A stretch of DNA of 64,000 bases, from the NCBI GenBank assembly GCA_016586335.1, contig BLYE01000034.1:62001-126000 (forward strand), given 5' to 3'. Below are positions 41,637 through 50,717 of the stretch, in pieces. The translations under genes and the position numbers were made by a program. This stretch comes from Nitzschia putrida (taxonomy: Eukaryota; Bacillariophyta; Bacillariophyceae; Bacillariales; Bacillariaceae). Within the stretch, counting starts at the first letter, position 1; each line of letters begins with the position of its first letter. A model generated the notes under the pieces. It ran no database searches. It saw nothing but the letters and a program-made list of their open reading frames with translations, and was not told where the DNA came from.

Positions 41637-42911
41637 TCATGGATTCGCCAGGTTTCTTCTCGAGGAGGCCACCAGGCTGTGTTTTGTCACTAACGGTAGC
41701 ATGGTATGTTTCATCATGTTGTTGTACTTGGAGGAGTTGGAGGACGATGACACAGAAACATTCTTCTTTTCCATGGAAGAGTCCAATGGAGAGGACACAT
41801 CGAATAGCTCTTCTGTCGTCCACAGGTCAGGGTTGGACAATGGTTCCGTGCCAACGGGGATACACCAACGTGGAAACTGATCCATGAGAGGGGATGCTGT
41901 GAAGGAGGAAGATGGCGTTTGTGGAGATGAAATGGGATTCTTTTCATTTGTATTTGCGGGAGATTGTGACGCATCACAAGGCATACACCAAGCGGCAGTG
42001 CCGACATCCGAGGCGGAAAGTGCTGGTTTAAACAAAGGCTGCTTTGGGAATGTGGAGGAGCTTTTGTTTGTTTCATCTGTCTCGCTCTGTAGTGGTATCG
42101 GAAGCCTTTCCTCCTGATCGGAATATGCCACCTGAGTTGGCTGAACATTGATCCATATTGTCCCAGTCGAATCTCGTTCCATTTCCGCCGAACCGATGAA
42201 TTGTTTCGTTTCTTGCCATCGTTGTCTGTCCCTACTATCAGTTCCATTCATCATCATGTTGGTACTCGAAAAACCCAACCGTTCCATGATTGCATTTTTG
42301 GGAGCGGTAACAGCCGTTTGCCTTGCAATCCTTCCACACTGTCTCGCCCAATGCCCCATTTGCCCATCATCATCCTTGGCTGCCACCATGCACCCCATGG
42401 CACAAAGAAACGACGGAGCAATGCCTCCTAGCAATAAACCCACCATTCCACCTACCACACCTGCACAAGTAGCATCGGGACTAAACTCTTGAAAACCGTT
42501 CTCTTCTTCCCACGATGATAAAGGCACTCCTCCTTGCTCGGTAGAAGATCGTGTGACGCATGCACTTGTGCTGCAGGCGGTTGTGGATTGTATTGGTTGT
42601 TGTATTGGTTGTTGTTGTGGTTCCGTAACCGTTGGAGGAATGGAAAAATCATTCTCATCATCTTGTTCAGGAGTCCAATGCATGGGCATGGTTTGGTATT
42701 TTTCAACTACGCGATGGTACATGCCAACAAGAGAATTGGCGTACAATTGGTTGTGTACGTTAGTGTTGTTGTTGTTGTTGTTGTTGTTGTTGTGGTTGCC
42801 ATCGTTGCTGCTACTGAAGCTTGTTGTACTGGAACCAAGCATCTCATCACTTTCACATTCGACCATTAAGGAAGAATTGGTTGTCATGGTAGGAGGGTTG
42901 GGGAATTCCAT
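41637..42911 (-). CDS. Protein with a glycine-rich membrane segment
   Basis: Single exon, 424 residues from ATG 42911. The N-terminus is Ser/Asn-rich with a run of nine Asn encoded by GTT/AAC repeats at about 42764-42793, then Gln/Pro-rich. Near residues 155-185 lies CAGVVGGMVGLLLGGIAPSF, a Gly-spaced hydrophobic segment of the glycine-zipper kind, followed by GHWARQCGRIARQTAV. I know diatom proteins with a similar Gly-rich hydrophobic core followed by a short G-x-x-A/G-R-x-x-G helix; their function is unknown. The C-terminal half is Ser/Pro-rich with isolated Cys (WCMPCDASQ) and no further domain. The gene is on the same strand as the second acyltransferase. Confidence 0.65.
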   Translation of the reverse strand: MEFPNPPTMTTNSSLMVECESDEMLGSSTTSFSSSNDGNHNNNNNNNNNTNVHNQLYANSLVGMYHRVVEKYQTMPMHWTPEQDDENDFSIPPTVTEPQQQPIQQPIQSTTACSTSACVTRSSTEQGGVPLSSWEEENGFQEFSPDATCAGVVGGMVGLLLGGIAPSFLCAMGCMVAAKDDDGQMGHWARQCGRIARQTAVTAPKNAIMERLGFSSTNMMMNGTDSRDRQRWQETKQFIGSAEMERDSTGTIWINVQPTQVAYSDQEERLPIPLQSETDETNKSSSTFPKQPLFKPALSASDVGTAAWCMPCDASQSPANTNEKNPISSPQTPSSSFTASPLMDQFPRWCIPVGTEPLSNPDLWTTEELFDVSSPLDSSMEKKNVSVSSSSNSSKYNNMMKHTMLPLVTKHSLVASSRRNLANP

Positions 42912-43545
42912 CTCGTTGCGAGCGAGTCAACCGAATGACCCGAGATTCTCTCGAACGTTTGATGTTGCCAATAGGCAATAGGCGTAGATTCTCCCAACTA
43001 CTGTAGTTAGCGTTGGTATTGGGTACTGTTGTTGTTGTTGCCTCTGGTTGCTGAAAACAGAACCTTTCCTAGACTCCTTGATATTGATGCAACAGGATCG
43101 ATAGCAATGGTTCGTTTCCAACGCCCAATGATGATGATGTTATTGTTGTCGTTGTTGTCGTTGTTGTGGTTGTCTTTTTGCTTCTTGCAGGACAGGGCTT
43201 TGGTCGTATGTACTCGGGGTCTCGTACTACTTTGGCACATCTTGCTTGTGTTCGTCGTCGCATGCCAGTTCGGCTTCCCCTATTGCCGGACAAAATTTGC
43301 TTAACATTTATTTGGTCAGACATCAGCTGTCTTGGTTATCGTGTGCTAATTCCACGGACCTATTCGAATCGTGAGATGCGGATGAACGAAGGGTACAATA
43401 CCGAATAGACTTAGGTATGTATTTTACCTACGCTTACCAAGGGCATCTTCCATTGCTTCTTGCCCTCTTCTTATCTTTCTCTTAGCTAGCCATGTTTGCG
43501 GTTGGTTCCAACGATGCCTGCTGTACAAGGATCGGATATCCTATC
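42912..43545. other. Intergenic region with a trinucleotide-rich stretch
   Basis: Contains GTT/GTC-rich tracts near 43025-43045 and 43137-43175. Many overlapping frames of 60-140 codons follow from these repeats and are not considered genes. It probably holds the downstream flank of acyltransferase 2 and the promoter of the glycine-rich protein. Confidence 0.5.
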
Positions 43546-45822
43546 CTACACGGATACATCATCCAACAAGGTAGATTCTCCCCAAACGTCATCGTAGCCT
43601 TCATAGGACACCATATCAGGTGTCAAGGATGTCAGACTCTTTCTTGGATTGGCAATCCAGGTAGACTTCACGAGTCGTCCCTTCTTGGTAAGGGTGAAGA
43701 GATTGGCCATGTCGATCAATACCTTCTCCAAAACCAATGCGAACCGTCTCGTTTGTCGTTGCTTGCTAGAGATACCATAGTGTAGTTGGTTGTCCTTGAT
43801 GATGTACCCAATGCCAAAGCCTTCCGGAACGACTGGACCGAATCCAAATCCAGCCAAGCAGGCGTTTCCACAGTTGGACGTGGACAGGATCGTGTGATTC
43901 AGTTGATTCCAAGGTTTGGAGGAGAAGAAAGCGGGAGTCTTCATTCCATTCTTCTCTGCTATACACTTGAGAGCAAACAAATGTCGATCTACTCCCTTTC
44001 CTTCCGAACAGTCCTTCACCAACTGACCATGAGCGTAGATCGCTGCATGCAAGGCAGCCATCTTTTCCCCATTGCTACACTTCTTGTCCATAAAGACTTC
44101 ACAGAGATGCCTAGCCTCCATGGTAGTCGATCGCATGGCTTCGGTGCGTCCATGGTAGAATCCCTTGGTCAGCACTGGCTCATATGAGCAGACCACTTGT
44201 CCGTACAAACGATAGTACGCCAAGATCAAACTCATTTGGACGTATGAGTCCGGAGACATGTTGTGAGCCTTGATGAACTCCTTTCCGTACGCCTTGAAAT
44301 CAAAAATGTAGGTGTCCATCGACATGATATCGTCTCCCAACGCGGTTTCCGCATAGTACACCTTCTTTTGGGTGGATTCAGGCATTTTGAATTGCAGCTT
44401 CCTGGGAAGGACATCCAATTGAGGAAGCCCACGGCGGTCCAAACTGTCCGCAGCGCGTCGCACAGTAGCGTTGATCACATTGGGGATGATGTCATGTGTA
44501 GCAACCAGCCGAGTGATGGATTGAGCAAAGGAGATCACGGATTCTGCGTAAATGTCCGAGACAAAGCGCAAAGCTGTGTGTCCATCAATGGACGAATGCT
44601 CAAAGTTGACTCCGGCGCTTCCATCACCGCAAACGATGATTTGGAGTTTGTCATACCATCGGTTGCAGCAACTTCCTCCTTGATACTCGGGAAAGGACAA
44701 GACTCGTTGTCTCGCAGCTGCTTCATCCTTGGGAGGTGGGCATGGGTGCAAGGCGTAGCTTCCATGGAGCATGTTGGCAGCAACTGCGTGCTTGTCCTCT
44801 GGTTTGTAGTCATCGAGAACCAACACAAAGAGTGCACTGCACACAATCTGGAGTGCTTCTTCGTTATCAGGTGAAAATTCGGACAACTCTTTTCGGGCGC
44901 GTGCTCGTTCCTTGAGTGGAAGACTCGTGAGAACACCAATGGATTGTTGGGCTCGGAAGACGGGGTCCTCCTCCTCCACATCCTGATCCACACGGTTTCG
45001 AATCGCCGTAAGAATTTCCACCAAATCTCCTTCATCCACAGCAACATCCCCGTTGGCCCACAAGGCTTGGAAGTAGTACATGTCTCCTTGACACATGACC
45101 ACAACATGGTTGGAGTTGTCATAGGTATGGATCACGTCCATTGTTCCATCTTCCGTCGGCACACGAGCACTTCCAAACAAGGTCTTGAACTGTTCCATGC
45201 ACAAAGGCTTTCCTCGGAAAGAATCTGCTCGCAGGGTTTCCTGTCGCACTTGACTAGCAAAGCCAAGAGCTGCCGAACAGAGGCTGGCTGCCCGTTTGAT
45301 GGGAAAATGAGCCAACAGAGGATCAGGGGAATTCTCCAACACAAAGTAGGGGTTGAAGTTCTGTACACCAACGGAGTCGGGTGGAAGATACGAGTCGTTC
45401 CAAAACTCTTCAACATAACTTCCAAAGTCACCCCTTGCTCTTCCAACTTGGTCGTATTCCACCAACATCTGTTGGAGCTTTGGGCCTTCACCTTTCAGGA
45501 ATTCTTCCACAGCACGCTTGGCTTCCTTCTTCTCCGCTTCGCTGGCATGAAGGGCCTCAACATGCAGAAGGACCTTCTTCATTGTGTCCTCAAGGTTTGG
45601 AATAGGCAAAGGAGGTAGCTTGTGTTGGGCCCCGAACGTGATTGACTCATTTAGCTTGGCGGTTTCTGGCGAAGTTTGTTCGAAATGGGGCCCTATCGCA
45701 TTGTAGGCATCAACAGGGTTGTATCCCTTTTTATTACTCAAGTCATCGATATCTTTCAGCGATACGACCGACTGGGGCGAGAAGGAAGTGATGATTCTAG
45801 TAGTCTGTGGGGTTTCAGTCAT
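43546..45822 (-). CDS. Choline/carnitine O-acyltransferase, paralogue 2
   Basis: 758 residues from ATG 45822 (MTETPQTTRII); the frame is open to 45873 but starts there with TTG. Catalytic His409 lies in VNFEHSSIDGH. YQGGSCCNRWYDK, YHGRTEAMRSTT and STSNCGNACLAGFGFGPVVPEG are all retained, so the enzyme should be active. It is clearly related along its whole core to the protein at 25836-28166. It differs at both ends: about 50 extra N-terminal residues before LPPLPIPNLE, and no long extension after WGESTLLDDVSV. The two copies are 15 kb apart with unrelated genes between them, on the same strand. The different ends suggest different location or partners. The acyl chain and acceptor are not determined. 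Confidence 0.92.
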   Translation of the reverse strand: MTETPQTTRIITSFSPQSVVSLKDIDDLSNKKGYNPVDAYNAIGPHFEQTSPETAKLNESITFGAQHKLPPLPIPNLEDTMKKVLLHVEALHASEAEKKEAKRAVEEFLKGEGPKLQQMLVEYDQVGRARGDFGSYVEEFWNDSYLPPDSVGVQNFNPYFVLENSPDPLLAHFPIKRAASLCSAALGFASQVRQETLRADSFRGKPLCMEQFKTLFGSARVPTEDGTMDVIHTYDNSNHVVVMCQGDMYYFQALWANGDVAVDEGDLVEILTAIRNRVDQDVEEEDPVFRAQQSIGVLTSLPLKERARARKELSEFSPDNEEALQIVCSALFVLVLDDYKPEDKHAVAANMLHGSYALHPCPPPKDEAAARQRVLSFPEYQGGSCCNRWYDKLQIIVCGDGSAGVNFEHSSIDGHTALRFVSDIYAESVISFAQSITRLVATHDIIPNVINATVRRAADSLDRRGLPQLDVLPRKLQFKMPESTQKKVYYAETALGDDIMSMDTYIFDFKAYGKEFIKAHNMSPDSYVQMSLILAYYRLYGQVVCSYEPVLTKGFYHGRTEAMRSTTMEARHLCEVFMDKKCSNGEKMAALHAAIYAHGQLVKDCSEGKGVDRHLFALKCIAEKNGMKTPAFFSSKPWNQLNHTILSTSNCGNACLAGFGFGPVVPEGFGIGYIIKDNQLHYGISSKQRQTRRFALVLEKVLIDMANLFTLTKKGRLVKSTWIANPRKSLTSLTPDMVSYEGYDDVWGESTLLDDVSV

Positions 45823-46501
45823 CTTGCTTTCTGTGAAATGTGTCCTTTGAGGACGAAAATGAAACCCAAGCAAAAAAGTGGAACCGGTTGCAGTGGATCA
45901 AGCGCGAGATCCGCTTTGATGTGTCGTCAGCTCAGAGAACTTCTTTGGAAGAGGTCTGAAGTCGTGACAGTGTCAAGTTCTATAGTGATGCATGTCTGGT
46001 GTCAGCTCAAGGCTATAGTATTCGACCAGCTTCCATAGGCCCGGCTTTTTAAGTGTCACGGCAAAAGCCAGTCATGTCAGGCTAATACTCGTACTGGGTG
46101 CTGCCGACAATAGTGCCGCATATGGGCGAACTCCGCGGACAGAAGAAATTCTCAAAACGTCCTCCGTACTTCGGTTTCACAGGTCAGATCATCCAATCAA
46201 AACTCTCCGTTATTGACATCAACGAACTGAATATATCGACCAAAAGATACCTTCCGTTGCCTCGATTAGGGACAGTACGTGTAAATATCGAACGTCCTCT
46301 AGTTGTCACACAGTGGAGTGGACGGCGCTGCAAACACATGTAATATCAGCGATCCACTATTAGAGTGCACACATACAATGTATGTGTATCCCAGCTGGAA
46401 TTTCGTCTCACATCTTTCGTTCGTCACTTGGCGAGGAGCTCCTGGACCATACGACGCACCACAACATCATTTCATCATCCGTTGTACAAACAACCTTCAC
46501 C
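45823..46501. other. Divergent intergenic region
   Basis: Lies between the starts of acyltransferase 2 (minus) and the cyclophilin-like gene (plus), so it holds both promoters. An open frame of 81 codons at 46098-46343 has no domain and is not counted. The cyclophilin frame is open from 46382 but the ATG at 46502 is preferred. Confidence 0.5.
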
Positions 46502-47626
46502 ATGCAGATGAAATCGCAATACTACTTCCAGAGAAGAAGTAGCAGCTCTCTTCTTCCACTTGATTGCAATGACGGTGATGACTCTTGCTCGCTATATCGC
46601 TACAACCAAGACAGGCAATCCAAGAACATGATGTCGTTGTTGATCCGATGGAAGTTCACAATTGTATATGGCCTCGTCTTTCTATACTCCATGAGCTCTT
46701 TGAACTCCACAATGAAGCTTCGAAGATATTCATCAAGTCTCCAAGGAGAACTGGACGCCCTCAACGCTCGTCAAATTGAGACACTTCAGCTCATTGAAAA
46801 TGCAACCGCTACCAAGGAAGAACTTTCCCAATCGTTCCATCAATTGAAAAAGACACAAGAAAGTCTCCAACATGAACTCCGAGTTCAACAGGAATTTCAA
46901 GATCTTGATATCTCTTCCGAGTACAAAAACATTATCAGCGGGAAAATTTACGAACGCCGACGAACCACAGCTTTGAATTGGATGAAGCAGCGACACATTG
47001 CCCTCGAACAGCGAGTTGACAGCCTTCAGCGATACGTTGCCCAGCAAAGCCGAAAGCGAGTGATTGACAAGTACGGATCTGGACCACACCGTGTTCAGTT
47101 TACTGTAAAAACTGAAGGAATGGAGAAAAAGGGAAAGTTCTTGTTGGAGCTTGCACCCGTTGACCTGGTTCCTCATGCTATTGAGACATTTTTGGACATG
47201 GTATCCAACAAGATCTGGGACAACACAGTCTTTTGCTCTCATTTCACTCGCACTCATGTCGTTATGGGATTCCCAGCTACGTATGGAACATTCGAAAGCC
47301 GAAAGAGCCAAATAGATGATGTGCTCGGCCGCGAAGGACTCGGCTACCATGACTATTCGGACGAGTTTCCTCACGATGAGCTCACCATTGGATTCGCTGG
47401 TTTGAGCTCCAACATTTTCATCAACATGATTTCCAATGTAGAAAGACATGGGCCAGGCGCACAAGATCATCATGCCTTGGATACCGATGCAGATCCAGTC
47501 TTTGGAAAAATCACATGGGGAAAGAACATTGTGCGACAAATGTTGACGGGGGTATCAACAGTTCGCGACCCCAAGAACTACCAAGACTTTGATTTGACGC
47601 AAATATTGGAAGTCCGATTGGTGTAA
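46502..47626 (+). CDS. Membrane-anchored, coiled-coil cyclophilin-like protein
   Basis: 374 residues from ATG 46502 (CACCATGC). A single hydrophobic segment at about 49-68 (RWKFTIVYGLVFLYSMSSL) makes a type II anchor. Then come coiled-coil helices (ELDALNARQIETLQLIENA; ELSQSFHQLKKTQESLQHEL) up to about residue 190. The C-terminal ~170 residues follow the order of the cyclophilin fold: a FLLELAPVDLVPHAIETFLD strand-helix, HFTRTHVVMGF, a YSDEFPHDELTIGFAG turn (compare DE.F...H in cyclophilins), and DPVFGKITWGKNIVRQM near the end. The M-Q-G-G-D motif is missing, so prolyl isomerase activity is doubtful. The anchor and coiled coil suggest a Golgi or ER lumenal protein; that is inference. Confidence 0.72.
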   Translation: MQMKSQYYFQRRSSSSLLPLDCNDGDDSCSLYRYNQDRQSKNMMSLLIRWKFTIVYGLVFLYSMSSLNSTMKLRRYSSSLQGELDALNARQIETLQLIENATATKEELSQSFHQLKKTQESLQHELRVQQEFQDLDISSEYKNIISGKIYERRRTTALNWMKQRHIALEQRVDSLQRYVAQQSRKRVIDKYGSGPHRVQFTVKTEGMEKKGKFLLELAPVDLVPHAIETFLDMVSNKIWDNTVFCSHFTRTHVVMGFPATYGTFESRKSQIDDVLGREGLGYHDYSDEFPHDELTIGFAGLSSNIFINMISNVERHGPGAQDHHALDTDADPVFGKITWGKNIVRQMLTGVSTVRDPKNYQDFDLTQILEVRLV

Positions 47627-47760
47627 TGTACTCACACCCGTCCGCTTCTATATCAACCATCTCATAATATATATTCATAATGTTGCGGCGAATGGTCTTC
47701 CCGCCCCACAAGCAACAACAACAACAACAACAACACGACGCTACCCATATCTGTTACCCG

Positions 47761-47795
<35 letters not shown>

Positions 47796-48194
47796 CCAAC
47801 AACCAGTGTGACAACGCCAAAAGAGACCAACCAACCCAACCCAACCAACCCTGTAATAGGGGATGAACAGCTCGTATCCATCCATTCATCCCCTCTTTGC
47901 TATTACCACCATCCTGCCAAGAGCTCATTATTGGAAATACAGTAGTTTGTGTACAGCTCATAAAAACCACTTTTTAGGCAAACCAAAGAAAAAACAATTG
48001 CATGTTACTTAGTCTACTACTAGTACTTGCTAGGTATTTATTGTCCGAAGTGGTTCGTTCACTGGTGGTGGCTACTACTACTAACGTTAGTACTAGTAGT
48101 CCAAAAGTACAAAAACAAAAACTATTTCAAAGAAGCGTACTACTAGTACTAGTACTATAATTTGTTCTGTAGTAAAAAAAGTGCAATCCATCCA
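47627..48194. other. Convergent 3' region with microsatellites and palindromes
   Basis: Includes a CAA run at about 47713-47733, the GT microsatellite at 47764-47793, and a cluster of palindromic TACTAGTA/CTAACGTTAG strings at about 48010-48160. The 14-base palindrome TACTAACGTTAGTA is at 48079-48092. No gene seen. Confidence 0.7.
47764..47793. repeat. (GT)15 microsatellite
   Basis: Thirty uninterrupted bases of GT dinucleotide, in the convergent spacer between the cyclophilin-like gene and the thioredoxin-reductase fusion gene. Confidence 0.95.
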
Positions 48195-50490
48195 TTACAG
48201 TTCCGCTGCTCCAACCGATTCCTTGACCCCATGAAATTTGCCTCCAGCCTCTTCATAGGCATTGTATCCAACTTCTTCACCAGCAGTCATGGGCATGTCC
48301 TGTAGTAACTCGGCCAACAATTCTGCCTCAAGCTCGGCAGCCTCATTTCCCAATCCTTCTTCACTCAACCAACGTTCGGCATCCAAAGCCGCAGCTGCCC
48401 CTGTGCCTGCCGAAGTAATGGCTTGACGGTAGACAGCATCGGACACATCCCCGGCAGCAAAAATACCCTCGACAGAAGTCTTGGTAGAACGATCCTTGGT
48501 TTGGATATATCCAGGATGTTCGGGATCAAAGTCTACAACACCTTGCAAGAATCCTGTATTGGGCAAATGTCCAATGGCAACAAAGACAGCATCACAGGCA
48601 ACGTTGCGCAACTCTCCACTCTCGACATTTTTCAACACAACTCCCGATACGACCTTGGCACCACCAACACCAACACCATTATTGTCATTATCCAAATCCA
48701 CAGCGTCACTTTCACCATGAGGATCGTTAGCTGTTCCTTGAATTTCGTGCACCACAGTATTCCATTGAATTTGAATATTGGGATGATTCTTGACACGATC
48801 ACTCAAAACCTTGGAGGCTCGGAACGTATCCCTTCGATGGACGAGGGTAACCTTTTGGGAGGTCCGTGCCAAGACCAAGGCATCTTCCATGGCAGCATCT
48901 CCACCACCGACGACGACAACATGTTTTCCAGCATACAAGAATCCATCGCAAATGGCACAGGCACTAACACCACCTCCCCGTAATTCGTATTCGCCAGGAA
49001 CACCCAACCATTTGGAATCGGCACCGGTGGCGACAATAATGGAATGTGTCATAATTTCTCCACCACCAACAACGACACTATCATCATCATTCGTTGTTGA
49101 CGTAGTGTTGGTAAGAACCTTGAGTGGCCTGGAGGATGTATCAATACCGATAACAACATCTTCTTCAAAGACAGCACCAAATCCAGCCGCTTGTTGACGC
49201 ATGGACGCAATAACGGCAGGCCCTGTGACATTGGCAATACCAGGATAATTCTCCACATCCACACCTTTTCCTTGCAATTGACCACCCATCGAAGGAGCCA
49301 AGACAAGGGGTGTCAAACCAGCACGAGCCGCATAGACAGCTGCCGCCAATCCAGCCGGACCACCACCAACAATCACGACGCGTTCGGGGAATTGTCCAGG
49401 ACCGGACCATCGATAATGTGCATCCATAGCTTCTTCATCTTCATCGGTTTCTTGTTCCAATTCAGCTTCTCGGAGGTCATCTTGTCGTTTTTCCAATTCA
49501 GCCTTGAGTTGATCGATGGTGGCCAAATGCAAGTTGGGAGAGGATTTGGAAGATGACGCTTTCTTTTGGTTGCTGTTATTGTTGTTGTTGGTGGGACTGC
49601 TGCTAGACTTTTTGCTGCCACCATTATCCTCCTTTTCTTCCTTACTACTATCAGTAGTAGTAGTAGTAGCATCACCCAACCAACGCTTTTCTGTCGTAGG
49701 AACTTGATTGTATTTTTTCTTGAGTTTTCGAATCAAGGTACTGGCGGTAGCTCCCATGCACTGTTGAACCTTCTTTTTATTACCACTACCAGAAGGAGTC
49801 AAACACTTTTGATAGACATTGGCAACATCCTCGGTGGATTTGGAAGGATCGACTTGTGCATAATAGTTGGTCAAAGAATCCAAAGAGAGAATGACGTTTT
49901 CTAGTTCGGCTTGAACGATAGCTTGTCGTGTCATTTGTCGGAGTGGTTGTTCTCCAATCCCTCCCTTGGCTTCATTCCATTGTTTGCCCGCCACGAACCA
50001 TTGGAAGGTAGGAAGAGATCGGATTTGATAGCGACTACTCAATTCGTATTGTGCGTTGGTATCGACTTTGACAAAGACGGCTTGGTCTACGAAATCTGCC
50101 GCGACTTGTTTGAAAATGGGAGCCATCATGCGACAAGGGCCACAGGAATCACTGTAAAAGTCCACGACGACAGGAAGACCGGTTTCTTCACTGTGTTTGC
50201 GAAGCAAGCGATCGAATTCTGATTTGGATATTGTTGTTGTTATTTTGTTTGTTGTTGATTTTGTTTGTTGTTATTGTTGTTTGTTGTAATGTTGGTGAGT
50301 CGGTGTGTATTAATATAAAAACATCACATACTATAATAACACATCATAAAATAATAACACAAAACATAGCACACGTACCGTGGGCAGAACGAATGCTTCG
50401 AACCACGGGTCGAGCATCACAACCCAAAAGTGTAAGTAGTAACAAACACACTACAGGAACTCGTAGAATGGAAGCATGCTTGTGCAACAT
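48195..50490 (-). CDS. Secretory thioredoxin-NADPH-thioredoxin reductase fusion
   Basis: Two exons, 50490-50379 and 50218-48195, with a 160 bp intron (donor GTACGT). The short first exon gives a signal peptide (MLHKHASILRVPVVCLLLLTLL); the join reads SAH-EFDRLLRKHSEETG, total 711 residues. A thioredoxin domain comes first, with CGPC at 63-66 and DFYSDS before it. A Ser/Asn/Lys-rich linker follows (about 185-300). Then a low-molecular-weight thioredoxin reductase: FAD site VVIVGGGPAG (318-327), redox centre CAIC at 458-461, NADPH motifs GGGDAAMEDALVLA and HRRDTFRAS. Plant NTRC has the opposite order, reductase then thioredoxin. Electrons should run NADPH, FAD, CAIC, CGPC. The signal peptide sends it into the ER system; no Phe follows the predicted cleavage, so a plastid stroma location is not favoured. 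It is divergent from the GT49 gene (227 bp between the starts). Confidence 0.92.
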
Positions 50491-50717
50491 GTTGTTTGTT
50501 TGCTTGGTTACGTAGTTGCTTGTTTGCTTGGTTAGTTGCAATGAGAAATAATGGCCAAACAAGTGCCGCCTGGGACAATGGAAGAAGAAAGGCAGGCATT
50601 GGCCATTCCTTGCTTGCTAGCTTGCGTGAAACGCCACGTGGCAACGACCAGTGGTGGACAGAGGCGTGACCCAACGAGTTTGACTCGTTTGATCCACAGG
50701 AAGGAGTCCAATGACGA

